From NCBI GenBank assembly GCA_030737835.1, contig CM060849.1, positions 14,117,216-14,181,215 of the forward strand: a DNA stretch of 64,000 nt, in the 5' to 3' direction. Within the stretch, counting starts at the first letter, position 1, and each line of letters starts with the position of its first letter. The notes beneath the pieces were generated by a model, which saw nothing but the letters and a program-made list of their open reading frames with translations, did no database searches and was not told the DNA's origin. This document shows positions 10,706-23,420 of this stretch, piece after piece. The position numbers were made by a program, and so were the translations under genes. This DNA comes from Acorus gramineus. Taxonomy: Eukaryota; Streptophyta; Magnoliopsida; Acorales; Acoraceae.

Positions 10706-13700
10706 ATGGCAGGTCTCTACATTCTAAGAGGAGGAGTCTCGCTCCTCCGCATCCGAATCCAACATTCCATTGCCCCCTATCGCTCCTCCTCCTCCTCCTT
10801 AGGCCGCCGCCTCTGTACGGCCGCCATCACCGGCCCACCTCACCTGCAAGAGACCTCCACAACCTCATCCCCTTCCGAGGTAATCCCTAGAGCTCCTCCG
10901 TCGCTTCCGTCTCCGCCCCCTCCATCACCCCTGCCTTCTCAATCGTTGTCGCACGGCCCAAACTACCGGCGGTGGAAGGAGGCGGAGGCGGAGATCCTTG
11001 AAGACGTCAAGCCAATTATCCTCTTCGTTAAGGATATTCTCCACTCCGAAAGGTATTCATTTGTTTTGTTCCTTATCGTGATAATGCGGCATAATCGGAA
11101 CACATGTTTGGCTTGATTGTTTGTTGTTTCTCTGAACAATAGAATTTTAATATGGTTCTTGTGAGATTAACAAAAAAAAATTCCATTTATTTGTACATGA
11201 ACAAGGGTTCTGCTCGTTGAAGGCTTAACAGACCTGTCTTGTTTCTCGGGATAGATTGTAAAAGATAAAACAATTCCTCCCTGTTCGTTTTCGTGAACTA
11301 CATGTGAGAATTTATTAGACTTATATAAACAAAAGGCTATAAGCACCTTTGGTAGTCCTGCAAGTCTAGTAATGTCAACATAGAAAACAAAAATTAAAAA
11401 AAGAGAGGCTGAGGCGGAGTAAAGAGAGAGAGAGGGAGTATATTGAGTATGAAAAATCATAGCAAACTCCCCCAATTTGGATAGCAAAGTCAAGGTGGAA
11501 TAACAGTGGATAAGGTGGAATTAGGGGAAAAAAACTATTTGGATAGCTGGAATATCCCATTATTGGTATTCTACAATATGGGGGAATAAGGTGGTATTGG
11601 TTACTGGGCAATAGATTAATTGGACTACATTTATTATACTACATTTTTATGCTTCAAACGTGGAAATACATTAATCCATTTAGATATTTCCCTGACTATT
11701 TGATTGATTCACATGCTAACAGATATTTGGATGGTGGGCGCTTAACATCTGAAGATGAGATGCAAGTTGTAGAGAAACTTCTTAACCATCATCCTCATTC
11801 AAATGACAAAATTGGTTGCGGGCTTGACTCAATTATGGTAAATTGCAAATTATACATGTTTTTGTTGGATTATCCATGCCTTCCCTAAAACTATTGTTAT
11901 GCTATACCACAGTTTTCTTTGCCTTGAAACATTGCATGTCACTTGCATATTAAGTTGGATTCTCACAATTGTCCTAGTTTTTGTTTAATGTAAATATGCG
12001 TATTGTGTCATAAAATATTAAATTGTGTATCTGTAGCTTATTTTATTAATAACATGGCTCCTATCATTTATCTCAAAAAAAGTGTATCCGTAGCTTCAAA
12101 TGCAAATCTGTCAATAAGTGTCACTTTTTGTTCACTCTCATTGAGAATGTAATTGGATTTCAAGAAAGACTGCATCTCATGTAAATAATTCAAATCTAAC
12201 ATTGCAATCTAAGATTCTTCCATAATGGTAGGTTTAGTTTGATATAGTGTTCACCTAACGCATAGACACATCAGAACCATGCCCATACCCGTGTTTGATA
12301 TGTTTTGCACAGACACACGCCCGACATGTGCCCGTGTTGGACACGTTTTGCATATGTACAACTTACTTTGCCCATTTTCTTGCCCTCAACATGACCCAAA
12401 CATGGTGTGGACACGATCCAAAATAATTCTTTTTCTTTTTTTTTTCCCAGTTCGTTTTTTCAATCTCTTGTTTTTTGTTCCACCCCTTCTTCAATCATCT
12501 CTTTTTGGGGGACAGAGAAATGATGTTTTCTCTATTTATCTGATTGATGAAAATGGGATCATATTGAATTTTTTTAGTTTTGTTGTAGCAATTTATTTTT
12601 ATATGGTGTCTTCTCTATTTAGGGTATTTATTAAGGGCTGGTTTGGAAAGGGGATAAGTGGGGAAGGACAACTTATCCCGTTTGGTATAAATAATAATCA
12701 GGATAAAGTGCGGACAATTGTCCCTATTTCAAAACTTTGTGAATAATTAACCTGAATGTGGTGTTTATCGTTGATTGAAAGTTTCTGATTGCTAAAGGTT
12801 AACTTGATGTCTCTTCATACCTTTTGATTGATAAGAATACCTTCATTATTTTTCTTTCAAAAACTGAGATTATGAGAAATTCATCATGAACATGTACATT
12901 TGAGCTGGCTGTTCTAAAATTTTTTACTTCAAGCCTTTCATTTAGTTTTTTGTTGATTTTGTCTGTTTGATTACACATATCTTGCTCAACACACTCAAAA
13001 AAACCACATTCATTTCATTGATTACCTTGCTGTTATCCTTTTGTTCCACCTTCATAACAATCCCAAATTCCCAATGCCATCTATAATGTGGATTTTTTTT
13101 TTTGTGTATTCACCAAATGTCATTCAATTTATTGTGGAATGTGTTGGATCATAATATATGAATTTATAATACACATTATCGATTTATCTTAATGTGTCTG
13201 TGTCTTCTTTTTTCAAAACTTGTCGTATCACTATGTCGCTGTGTCCTGTGTCCTGTGTCCATGTCCATGTTGCATAAGTTATTACTCGATATGGTTAGGA
13301 GCCTCCTATGGGTCATTCTGCCTAGTAACTTGTTAGAGGAACTTATTATGGTTGATAATTTTGTATATATCTAATACTTGGTTTTCCTATAAATATAGCA
13401 ATCACAGTATTTTGATGGGAGTGAATGGAGTCACATGAATGCCAAATCTCTCTGAATGGGTCACATTTACAAGATCGTCACTTCCTGTGACTTTTGATAA
13501 AGGAGTTGATCATTAATTGTTGTCAAAATATTAATTGACTATCTCTAGTTATCATGTGAGGGCTACTTTACAATATCTTTTTTTCTTTCTTATAAAGTAA
13601 ACTGGTATGAGGATTACAGGGAGCTTTTTTTTTTCTCAACTTGTACCCACGTTTCTCACTATTCATGTTTGGCAGGCTTGGATATCCTTTTCCTGTTTTG

Positions 13701-16700
13701 TACGAGATATGATCTCTGATATCTTTAGTTTTAGAAGGATTATACTTGGCATCTTGTGGTAATCTTGGAATTCTGCATCTGCTGAGAAGTAAGTCATACC
13801 GTCCTGCCTGTCCTTTGAACATTGTTTTGGCCTTCTTCTATTGTTTATCCCTTCTACATTAAGTGGCTCTCTGCTTTTCTGCTTCAAGCTCACTTGTCTC
13901 CCAAATGTACTGAGACAGTTTTTAAGATTCTTATCATCATTTCTTGCTCTGCAGCATGAGTGTATTTGTTCTTCTAACATTTGTTTTAGAGAAGCTGTTA
14001 CAAGTCTTTCTGCATTCCTTTGGTTTGTTTCATCCTCCTGAGATAGGAAATCAAGAAACCCAATTTGGTTTGACCGCATTCTTTTGGTGAACCTATTGTC
14101 CTTCGGTAAACATATTTCCCATCACTAATCACTCTTGTTTAATCACTGGTTCAATTGAGTCCAATGTCATTTTGATTAGATTGCTTTGGAAAGAAATTGG
14201 CGCAGGAGCAGCTCTTTTGGGCAAGTGGTGGCCGCTCCATTGATTGTTCCCGATCCAGCTGTTTCTTGGCTGCCGCTGGCATATTCAGTTCTCCCACAAA
14301 GGCACCACCCATTCCCACCATCAATTTAAAAAATTTCTTGGGATATTTAAACTGTTTTCTTTTTCAATTTGTATTTGATCCTGATTGTTTTATAAAACTG
14401 ACACTCCTATTTTTTTTTTTTTGAACATATATTGTTAGTGGATTTTCTTTTTTCAATTTCTTATCCTTTCTTGTGGGATGGCTGAACTGACTGAGCTCTT
14501 GCTGCATCAAATCCAATGCATGTTATTTGGTATGATGTGTATTATGTTTTTTAAGACGATGCAACCACATAAATTTTTATTTATTTTTATCAGAATGATC
14601 ATGTGAAAAATATGCTCACAGAGATTTTAATTGTAAAATTGATAGATGTCACTGAAGGATGGGTAAAAAGGTTAGAGGTGACTAATTGAATAAAGTTTAG
14701 TCATCCTTATCTTTCATTGAGTTGTCATCTTTTTTTTTTTTTAAATAAATCGTCACTATTCAATTGTACCATGATTTTGTTCTCATTGCAGAAATCAACT
14801 TGAGATCATTCTATGCTAAAAGGTTGAAAGAAAAAACAAACATAAACGGTGCTTCTTGATAAAATAGTCATGGCAAGTGCTATTTGACCTTGAGAGAACA
14901 GACTAAACACTGCATATATTAGATTATAGTATTAGTAATCATGCCTATTAAGAGCCAATCAATCAATTTATTATTATTATAATTGTTCTTACTGTAGGCT
15001 TTTTTTCGGTAACTTTCACCTTTTAATATATGATGCCAATGAGCTTTATTAGTGTCAGCCATTGAAAAATAATGTTATCATGTTTGGATTGGCTTTAAGA
15101 TCACACTTGATGTAATCTTCTGTTATTTTGAAGTATTGGAGTTTGATAATAAATATTAAAACTTTAATATGTTCAAGAATGCAAAACTTGATCTGAAACT
15201 CATCAGTTGTTAGTAATTCATGATTGACTTGTGATACACATCCTTATTTCTGTTTCTGCGGCACATTTTTTTTCATTTTTTTTTTGGGTTAAGTTAGAGC
15301 TGTATTACATGGTATGTCAAAGTTGTACTATGGGAAGTATTATTTGTCCTAATAGTCATCCTATGGAGGGATCCCAACCGGGGAAACTGGTTTATTAGGA
15401 AATCTTACATTTGACTACATGATATAAGACTTGACTTTACAAGAATGTGTTTCATATGCCTAAGCCTAAACCATTCCCCCTCCTGTTTGGGGTGTGACAT
15501 AGGGTTATTCGCCCTTAATAGTTATACTGAGATAGATAACAATCCTTGTTGAATAGGTAAATTTTTGTTTGGTTGTTTTTTCTGTTATTCTCATTGGAAA
15601 ATGTAAAAGTGATCTTTTTTGTTGTTAGTTCACCTTGGGTAAAGGATAAGTGGTAAATAAGAAATGGATAATAATTTATGACTTTTTAAATGACAATTAT
15701 ACCTCTTCATAAATTATTTATGTTTGGAAATAAGTATGAAAGATGTGTGTGTGATATAATAGATTTAAAGGTTTTTAAGATGTGTATAGAGAGTGTTAGG
15801 TGAGATAAAAATTTTAAAATGTCATAGAAGGTCATTTTTATCCACTGACATAGATAAACCCTGATAAACAATTCCAGCTTTTTCTAAGAATAGTTATCAG
15901 ACATTATCCTAGCTTATCCAGACATAATTATTAAGGTTTATTCTAGCAAAACAAACAATTTTTTTTGCTATTCTCATTTATTCTTCCCTGTTCCTTGCTT
16001 ATGTTCCACCCCAAGCGGGGGGTTCGTGTTCTGTTTTTCTTGAACCCATCTTCAACCATCCGTATCAAATTTTTTTTTTCCATTTATTCTGCTCTAATAG
16101 TCTCTCTTTCTGATTCTACAATTGATTGGATAATTGCTGGAGATTTCTTATGTACTTAGTTTGAATGTACTGTACATAATTTTTCTATCCTACTGTACTA
16201 CTGTACTCCCAAGAAGTATGTTCTGCTCAATATATACTTGTACTTGTCTTCATCTTGGAACATGGAGAACGATGGAATGGTTGTGCTAACTCATATGTGG
16301 CCAGACTAAACCAATCATGTCTCTAATTAGGAAAAAGATACACAGAACCCACCCATTGCGGCCTCAATTGCAATCCATCTCGTTTTTCTTTTTTCTTTTA
16401 AATCATACACTTATCTTTTGAAATGTATGCTATTATATAAAATGAAGTATATATTGAGATACATTAGTGTATTTTTTTTTCATGGTGAAACAATGAAAAA
16501 AAAAAGGGGTCATATACTATGATAGGACCTGTATACTATGATAGTGCAGTATATCCTATGTTATCATAGCGTATAGGACTGCAAAACGGGTTGCAAAAAG
16601 GACTGCATGTATCAACGCTCCTCTAATTATTATGTTTGGATTCTGTTCTTTTGGTCTGATTGGATATTCTTCTCTGGCAGGTTGATCGCCATCCACAATT

Positions 16701-16845
16701 TAAAACTTCAAGGTGCCTCTTTGTCGTGCGCTGCGATGGAGGATGGATAGATTTCTCATACCAGAAGTGTCTTCTAGCTTACATTCGGAACAAGTATCCA
16801 TCGTACGCCGAGAGGTTCATTAGAGCACACTTTAAACGCAGTTGA
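10706..16845 (+). CDS. DCL-family protein (DUF3223), organelle targeted (three exons, 208 aa)
   Basis: Exons: 10706-11052, 11723-11837, 16681-16845; GT-AG junctions, phase-consistent, 209 codons. The C-terminal ~120 residues form the DCL/DUF3223 domain: RRWKEAEAEIL, then LDGGRLTSEDE, HPHSNDKIGCGLDSIMVDRH and CDGGWIDFSYQKC, ending FIRAHFKRS. Tomato DCL (defective chloroplasts and leaves) is a plastid protein needed for plastid rRNA maturation; several plant paralogues exist, some predicted mitochondrial. The N-terminus here (MAGLYILRGGVSLLRIRIQH, then Ser-rich, RRLCTAA) has the Arg-rich, acid-free look of a transit peptide, more mitochondrial than plastid by eye. The linker (about residues 45-85) is Pro/Ser-rich. 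Intron 2 is 4.8 kb. The start is the only ATG in frame upstream of the domain. Confidence 0.92.
12650..12740 (+). repeat. Partial copy of the 20-kb MITE family
   Basis: GGATAAAGTGCGGACAATTG with a following TCCCTATTT matches GGATAAAACATAGACAATTG and TCCATATTT at about 20050-20080. Only this segment is shared. It lies in DCL intron 2. Confidence 0.45.
13660..14325 (-). pseudogene. Coding-like antisense segment of unknown family in DCL intron 2
   Basis: On the minus strand two ORFs follow each other. The first (about 14325-14155) starts MVGMGGAFVGELNMPAAAKK and ends in a stop after 56 codons. The second (14079-13663) is 138 codons, starting MRSNQIGFLDFLSQEDETNQ and containing an acidic/basic, Gln-rich stretch (ERLVTASLKQMLEEQIHSCC). 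Composition is unlike the AT-rich surroundings and the residue mix looks protein-like. I recognise no domain. It could be a captured gene fragment, a retrocopy, or an antisense gene with an intron between the two ORFs. Confidence 0.35.
15558..15955. mobile_element. MITE-like element related to 56017-56439
   Basis: TTTGGTTGTTTTTTCTGTTA, TTCTCATTGGAAAATGTAA and GGATAAGTGGTAAATAAG match blocks in the same order in the element at 56017-56439. The outer ends are degraded and no target duplication was identified. Confidence 0.45.
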
Positions 16846-19210
16846 ATAATCCCCCCATATATAGTGCCTGTGATTTGTTATCTGCACAATGCTGTTAATT
16901 TTAATGCTGTGACTGCCTCTTTAGTTACTACTAATATGCCAATTTTGGAGTACATATGTATTATGCAAATAGAAAATGTATCATGAGCCATGATATTGTG
17001 TAATTGATATTACAATTTTATATTCAACATTATTGGGGTAAAACTTGACGACCAGGATCCAGATCGGGTCAGGTTTTGGGATCCACAGACACGATCCTCC
17101 GGTGATCATCCTATGAAATATGATCAATGAAGGGGACTGACATGCAAAAAGTCTTGCGACATCAAAGTTAGTGTTGCATTCAGTTTACAGTTTTTATAAT
17201 CCCATTCTCTTTATACTGCATGTTCTCACTTATGGGATCCTCCTCTGGATTTGTTATCCGCATTTAGGGTGGGAGGGTACTCTGGGATCGAAGAGGATAC
17301 CGTGGGATTTGGGGTCCTCTGTAAGCGGTGTTCGATGCCCCCTTTAGGTCATCGTGTTATTTATTTATTTATTGCATGGCACCGTTGTATGCAGGGGGAC
17401 TTGCACCCTGAGGGCTATATTGAGGTTTGGCGTGCTGGGAGTTGGATCTATCTAGAAAAAAGAACATTTTAGGGAGGGCTAGATATACCCCTTAAAATTG
17501 GAACCTCACTCCCACCTCTGTATTTTCTGTGATGGGGTTTCATCTTTAATAAAAACAAAAAAAAGAAAGAGAGGGGCAGAGAGAGGAGGCTAGGATTGGA
17601 GGGGATGGCGACCGAGGCGGATGGAGGGTGGCAAAAGCAGTGAAGGAGGGCGGAGGAGGTGGCAGTGGATAGGAGAGAGAAAGAGAGGGAAAGAGGAAGG
17701 ATAAGGGTGGAGGTGGCAATGGTGGGTGGTGGCGAAAAGGGGTGGGCGAAGGAGTAGGGAGAGAGAGAGAGAAAAAGAGAGACAAAAAGAGAAAGAAAGA
17801 GAGGTGGCCTGCCATCGCCCACCACCCGTTGCCTTCCCCGCCGCTGCCCTCCACCTCCCTCCCAGCCCCCACTCTCTTTCTCTCTCTCCTTCCCTCTTTT
17901 ATTCTTTTTTTTTTTTTTTAATTTAACCCCACCCCAAAAAAAAAAAAAAAAAACAGATAAAGAATCCGATTTCAATTCTATGGGATAACTTTAATTACCC
18001 CAGACATTTTTGAAGCGCAGCAACCACAATGTTTTTATTATTTTGTAATTTTTCTTTTCTTTAATTAGAAAGCAAAAGCCCCAGTATATGGAATAAATCA
18101 GGAGAGTGGGGAAAAATTGAATATGTATAGAATCTTGGAGATTGTTTTGTACTCTCAGTGATGATTTGACTCGCCCCAATCAGAGGGTGGAGTCAAAACT
18201 CCAACAAAACACTTGTGGCACTCATCATTTCAGTCAAAGTTCTTAAGAGGAAGTGCAGTGTGCAGACTGTTGAGAGTGCATGCTTGATGTGGAGATAAAT
18301 GTCAGCATTGTCAAAAAGTTAGAATTTCCTTATTTCTCTGAATTGTACTAAAAAAGCAATTGAAATTTTGGGCGGCTCTGACAGAATAGTTGAGTCTCAT
18401 GACACTTCAGTTGATTAGTCTGCATGTACATTTAGTTTTGCATGAAACCTTGTTTTTATTAGGAACGTAGTGTTTGTAGATTTTTTTTTTTTTTTTTTTT
18501 TTTTGGGGGGGGGCGGGGGTTGTTGAAGTTAGAAAATTTTAAAATAAAAAATATATTAAATTTATTTGAGTATGAGTATAATTCATTTATTATTTTTTAA
18601 ATTAATCTTTATATTTCATTAAATAGTTATAATATGAAAAAAATCCAAACAATTTGAAAACGGCAAAAAAAGAATTGGAGGAATGACTGCACAGGGAATG
18701 TGTTCAGTGATATAAACTCATTCAATTCACTAGAGTATCGCATTGCATTTTGTCTGAATATATGGTCACACCTAAGTTTGTGTTTAATCTGAATACAAAC
18801 TCTTTGAAATCTTCAAAGATTTTCGTTATGTTTTTTTAATTATTATTTTAGTGAAAGCATGCCAGCTATTATGATGAAAGAAGCTTCACGTAATGTCATC
18901 TGACTACAGTTTGTTAATTAAAAAAAAATGAATACATACACCATTAAAATTTCGAACTGTAAACGATTTCCGAGGACAAGAAATAAGAATGCTCAACATG
19001 AAAACATATATAATGTCTGTATATATTATTTTGGTGGGATAGGATCATTTGTGGTTAACTACAAGGAGAAGTTTGTAGCATCGAATGAGAATCAGTCGTA
19101 CAGGGAAAAAAATCAACAAATATATTTGATTACTTTAAACAGTAAAAGTTTTTCGTTAAAATTTATAGTGCATTTGACTTACATGACGCAATTCTTGTAG
19201 CGGATTATAA
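16846..19210. other. Intergenic region downstream of DCL
   Basis: Contains the DCL 3' untranslated region, then anonymous sequence with ORFs lacking family features, a purine/pyrimidine tract (17550-17935) and homopolymer runs, including 24 T followed by G-rich sequence at 18480-18520. No gene seen. Confidence 0.5.
17550..17935. repeat. Low-complexity GA-rich tract followed by CT-rich tract
   Basis: About 250 bp of GA/GGT-rich sequence (GAGAGAGAGAGAAAAAGAGA and similar) is followed by about 100 bp of CT/CCT-rich sequence. All frames are open for 66-168 codons here because of composition. The purine/pyrimidine mirror could form an unusual DNA structure or a hairpin. Confidence 0.7.
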
Positions 19211-19541
19211 AGGATCCTATCCCATAGAATGGGAGGCCGGATCCAGTCAGGACTGGATCCCGGTTAGTTCGGTCCATATCGAATTGGACATCCCTTTAAT
19301 CAAGTTGTACAATCAATTGTTGGGTATATATTTCACTCTCTTATTAGATCCAATCAGCTATTTAAGAAAATATGAATTTTTAAGTATCATCATAGAAGAG
19401 TGAAATATATACCTAATAATTAATTATGCAGTTTAATTTATATGTTGTACAGTTCGATTAAAAAGGTGTCTAATTCAATACTGATCAAACTGATCAGATT
19501 CAGTCAAAACTGGATTCGGTCTCATATAATGGGTGTTTGAC
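19211..19541. mobile_element. Palindromic MITE-like element (~330 bp)
   Basis: Left arm 19211-19350 and right arm 19385-19541 are diverged inverted repeats, sharing GGATCCAGTC / GAATCCAGTT, GGTATATATTTCACTCT with its complement, and a GTACAA block with its complement. It has almost no loop and no coding capacity. Superfamily not assigned. Confidence 0.65.
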
Positions 19542-19964
19542 CCAAATGGTGGCGCTGCAGCCGTTGTCGCCTTCCGAAATAAAGGAAACAATTAATTGAA
19601 TTGTAAAAATCATTGTTGTCTTGCAGCGTAACTCACTCAAATCATGTATACCAATTTTTAGGTGAGTTGTTTCTATTATATAAATCCCACCGACAGCAAC
19701 GACAAAAGCTTCCTTTGACTCTTACTCTCTTTGAATCTTCACCACACAACACATAATTATTGTCTGCGTCGGATGAAATCTCAAAAGAAATTCAGTAGGT
19801 GAAAAAAAATAAAGCAATACGAAAGGAAAGATTTGACAGAACAAAAATACGCCTATCTTATACACCTATTGCAATAACTTAATTCCACTTCTTCATTTTC
19901 CTTTTTGGGTAAAACAGAAGGGCTGGGGGGAGGAAATGAGAACCCAAGTATTCGGCTTTTTAGG

Positions 19965-20440
19965 TTTAGTTTGATATGGGAATAAAAGATTTTGATAAAA
20001 AAAAAATTGGATTAAATTATTTATTATTCTATATAACATTAAAAAATAAGGGATAAAACATAGACAATTGTCCATATTTTAAGATAAAAAATGGGGATAG
20101 TTTGTTCTAGATAAAAGATGGAACAGACTTTATTCCAATTTTATAAAATTAGGATAACATTTACGACTACCATTCCCGACAAAAAAAAAAAAAAAAGAAT
20201 GTGTTCCATGGAACAATATTAATGACCCGTTAATAGAAATGATAGATCTGGTATTTTTTAAAAAAATTTAAAAGTATCCCATATTTGATCCAAATACAAG
20301 ATCGAGGATAAGAATACAAAAAATGAGGATAATAAAAAACATTACCATATGTAAATCTAGATAAAAATAGTGATTTTTTTATCTCTATAAATTAGATTAA
20401 CTTATCTTAAAAATTTATTTCTTTATCAAACTAGATTTTA
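19965..20440. mobile_element. MITE-like element with GTTTGATA-type ends
   Basis: Left end TTTAGTTTGATATGGGAATA and right end TTATCAAACTAGATTTTA are inverse-complementary over the core TAGTTTGATA. The interior is AT-rich and non-coding. A partial copy sits at 12650-12740. Confidence 0.5.
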
Positions 20441-20540
20441 GAGTTATTTTAAAAAGAAATTAAGGGCAAGCAAACGCCTCATATTATATAAAATAATGGA
20501 GTGTGGAAAACATACAACAAAACAAAGAAAAATTCAGTAC

Positions 20541-20995
20541 ACCCAGGATTTGGGGAGAAGTACAAGAGAAGATCTACAATGAATGCCTGAATCTTAAGCC
20601 CCGCACCGCTAGTCTCCCAATAACTAACCTCCTCCCAATGCATGCACTCCCCAAGCTTTGATAAAGTCCATGATCATCTCCCATACATTTTTAACATACA
20701 ACTTCGTCCCAAAAGATGAGATGGTTCCTCGATAACCATAACCCATATGGCCGTTGGGACTAGGGACTTCAAGACCTTGGCCTTCACACTCCTATCACTT
20801 CTCCGGACCAGCTTCCTCCCAACATCCCACAAGTTCCAGTGGACACAGCGCGGCCAGCAAAATCAGCCGCCCACCCCAAGTGATGCCAAACTTGTCACGC
20901 GATTGGGCAAGGCACCATAGATTGGTCCCCATTAAAGCATGTCAGGCAAGTGGCATCCTCTTGAGTCGTCCACTTTGAGCGATAAACCTTTAAAC
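20541..20995 (-). pseudogene. LINE 3' coding end (post-zf-RVT region)
   Basis: The minus strand reads, across frameshifts, CLTCFNGDQSM, FGITWGGRLILL, NLWDVGRKLVRRSDRSVKA and KVLKSLVPTAIWV, then NVWEMIMDFIKAWGVHAL after a shift. The pattern (C..C, then ...AIWV...) is the usual C-terminal tail of plant L1-type LINE ORF2. Multiple frame breaks make it a dead copy. Confidence 0.6.
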
Positions 20996-21990
20996 GCTCC
21001 GTAGTCCAAAGGATAAAAATCTAATCAAAAGTATATATATATATATATAGTTTGTTCACAGAAATTCGCCACATAAATTGTGCATAGACGTGTAAATGCA
21101 CTAGATAAAATGTGTATCTGGAAAGTTTATTTACACACAACTTTGTTATGTAGAACAATAATATATAAACGTGAAACTAGGACTCTATAGTTTTCTCGTT
21201 GGGCAGTAATTCCATGATAGAAGGATTTTTTTTCTGTTGCAAAATCAGTGCGAACTATATATATGAGCCATATATTAATAGAAGAATAAGTTGTAGCGCG
21301 ATAAGTCTTCATTTGTCCTTTGCTGTCGTGGATATATATGAGCCATATTTGAACACATTGGCACTTTATATGTTAATGTTTCAAAAATGGTGAAGTATAT
21401 ATAAAATATGGAGCAATGAATCAATGATACATTCAGTCCATTTTACAATCTCATCCGTAGTACACTATGCTAGCACAGTGTATATTGTTTTATCTCAATG
21501 TTTAAAAAAATATAATAATACATCTCAATATATGCTTCACTTTTTTTTATAATAGTATACACTTAACTTAAGTGGATGGGTATATATTTTAAAAATATGA
21601 TGAAGATTGAAAATTGCTGTACATATAGTGCTAGACATATTGTGAATAGAGAAAATTTGAACCGACTCCACTAGAGAGTTTTTGAAAATCTTGAAAATGT
21701 CTTCGTAGTCCAGACAAATCATAAAAATTCTTGATTACATCCCTCTATCCTGAGAGGAAGGAGCAGATCGTGACCCTCCTCAGAAGAAAACCTTAATTGA
21801 TGTTGGACGCCTATTGAAATGTGTGGAATAAATCAGGAAGTACCGTGCTATACATATTGCATTTCATTTCGAGAATAAAATTTGAAATATTAATTTGAAT
21901 TTCAAATTCGAAGTTGACTTTTAATTTGAATATATAAACTAGATTAGTGTCAAACTAACCTGAGATAGAGAGAGCTTCTACTTGTGAGTT

Positions 21991-22028
21991 GTGTGTGTGT
22001 GTGTACATGTGTAAGAGAGAGAGAGAGC
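21991..22028 (+). repeat. (GT)n and (GA)n microsatellites
   Basis: A GT run at 21991-22004 and a GA run at 22014-22028 with ten bases between. Confidence 0.85.
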
Positions 22029-22029
22029 G

Positions 22030-23050
22030 CTTCCACTGTAAATTTTCTTGAGAATTCTAAAATTGAACATAATTAAAAATTTGTAGAGCAAATGTAGCTA
22101 TTGAACACTTGAGAACACTAGAATTCTTGTGAACGTAGGAACACTTGTACATAGGAGAGTTGTAGTGGTAGAGTTGAGTATGAATTGATGAGTAGATGGA
22201 TAGAATTGGGTGAGGTATTTAATTTATTGGTAAAATTTGGACACAAAATACTAATTATACCTTCAATGTAGTAATTTTTTGGATATAATTGTTAATTTGT
22301 GGATGTATTGATATACTAAAAAAGTTAAGAGACCTAAAAAATAAGGGATCGATAAAAATAATTGAAATTAATTTTTCCTAGAAAAAACAAACTTGACTAA
22401 AAAATAGGAAGGTAAAAAAGTTTTATTTTTTATTTTTTTACTGAAGGGACCTCTTGTGGCTGACCTTACAGTCAAGCTGAGAAGGTTACCTAAGCCTGTT
22501 TGTTTCACTCCCGCAAATAAATCTTTGTTATCTTTGTCAATAAACAAATAGGTAAGTAAACGTCAAGAATGAAGGTAAAAGTTTATTGTTGAGCAATTCA
22601 ACATATCCCATAGCTTAGTTTCATATTTTACATTAAGAAATACCAGCATAGAAACAGATCAAAATTTCATATATACACTATATAATATATGTATTCTTCA
22701 AACTAGTTTGGTAAATGAATAAAAAAATTTAGTATAAATTATCTTCAGTTTCTAAGATAAACAATAAATCAAATTTGATTTGACTTATACCTATCAAGGT
22801 CATGATAAAAAGAAGAGATAAAATGTTGTGGAATTTAAATGGAACAGAATGTTTTGATTTTCATTTCAAAATATAAACAGTTTTTCGTACAGAAACACCA
22901 ATTTCATAGGGTGTAACCATCCCCAACAACCCATTCTTTGAGCCCACCAAGCCAAAAAAAAAAAAAAAAATTATGTTTCGGTTTGAAAATCATAACCACT
23001 TCGCTACTCCACCAACTCATTTTTTAAGCACACTAAAAAAAAAAGTGGTA
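22030..23050. other. AT-rich intergenic DNA
   Basis: Anonymous AT-rich sequence with several poly-A runs. No gene, RNA or clean element boundary seen. Confidence 0.5.
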
Positions 23051-23129
23051 TGGTTTGAAATTCATTGAACCCACTAACCACCCCTTCCCCACCAACTATA
23101 TCCATGTAAAAACTCATCCCCACCGCCCA

Positions 23130-23420
23130 ACCAAAACAAAGAGATGGTGGTGCTGGAGGGTGGTGGTGGGGACAGGTGGAGGAGGGAGAGGTGGAGTGGT
23201 GTGCAACAACGCCAGAGGAGGTGGTGGTGGTGGTGCCAGTGCGGGTGTTTGGCAATGGGAAGAGGAGGGAAGTTGGAGGGGGAATATAATGATGGTAAAG
23301 GTGTGCAATGATGGCGTGACGCTGGAGGAGGGAGAGGTGAAGGAGGTGGTGGCAGCAAGGGTGTGCGGTGATGGAGGAGGGAGAGTGGAGGTGGTGGTGT
23401 GAGTGGTGGTGGGATTAAAA
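23130..23420 (+). repeat. GGT/GGAGG-rich low-complexity tract
   Basis: Dense GGTGG and GGAGG words keep all three frames of both strands open and create Gly-rich or Pro-rich phantom ORFs of up to 131 codons. The flanking words CCCACTAACCAC (about 23070) and GTGGTTAGTGGG (about 23475) are inverse-complementary, so the tract may be the core of a decayed inverted-repeat element. Confidence 0.6.

Noticed and set aside
12279..12746. 155-codon + strand ORF in DCL intron 2
   Set aside because: Phe/Leu-rich readout of T-rich intron sequence with a MITE fragment at its end.
17469..17975. 168-codon minus ORF and its overlapping companions
   Set aside because: Composition artefact of the purine/pyrimidine tract; Ser/Leu/Pro runs with no domain.
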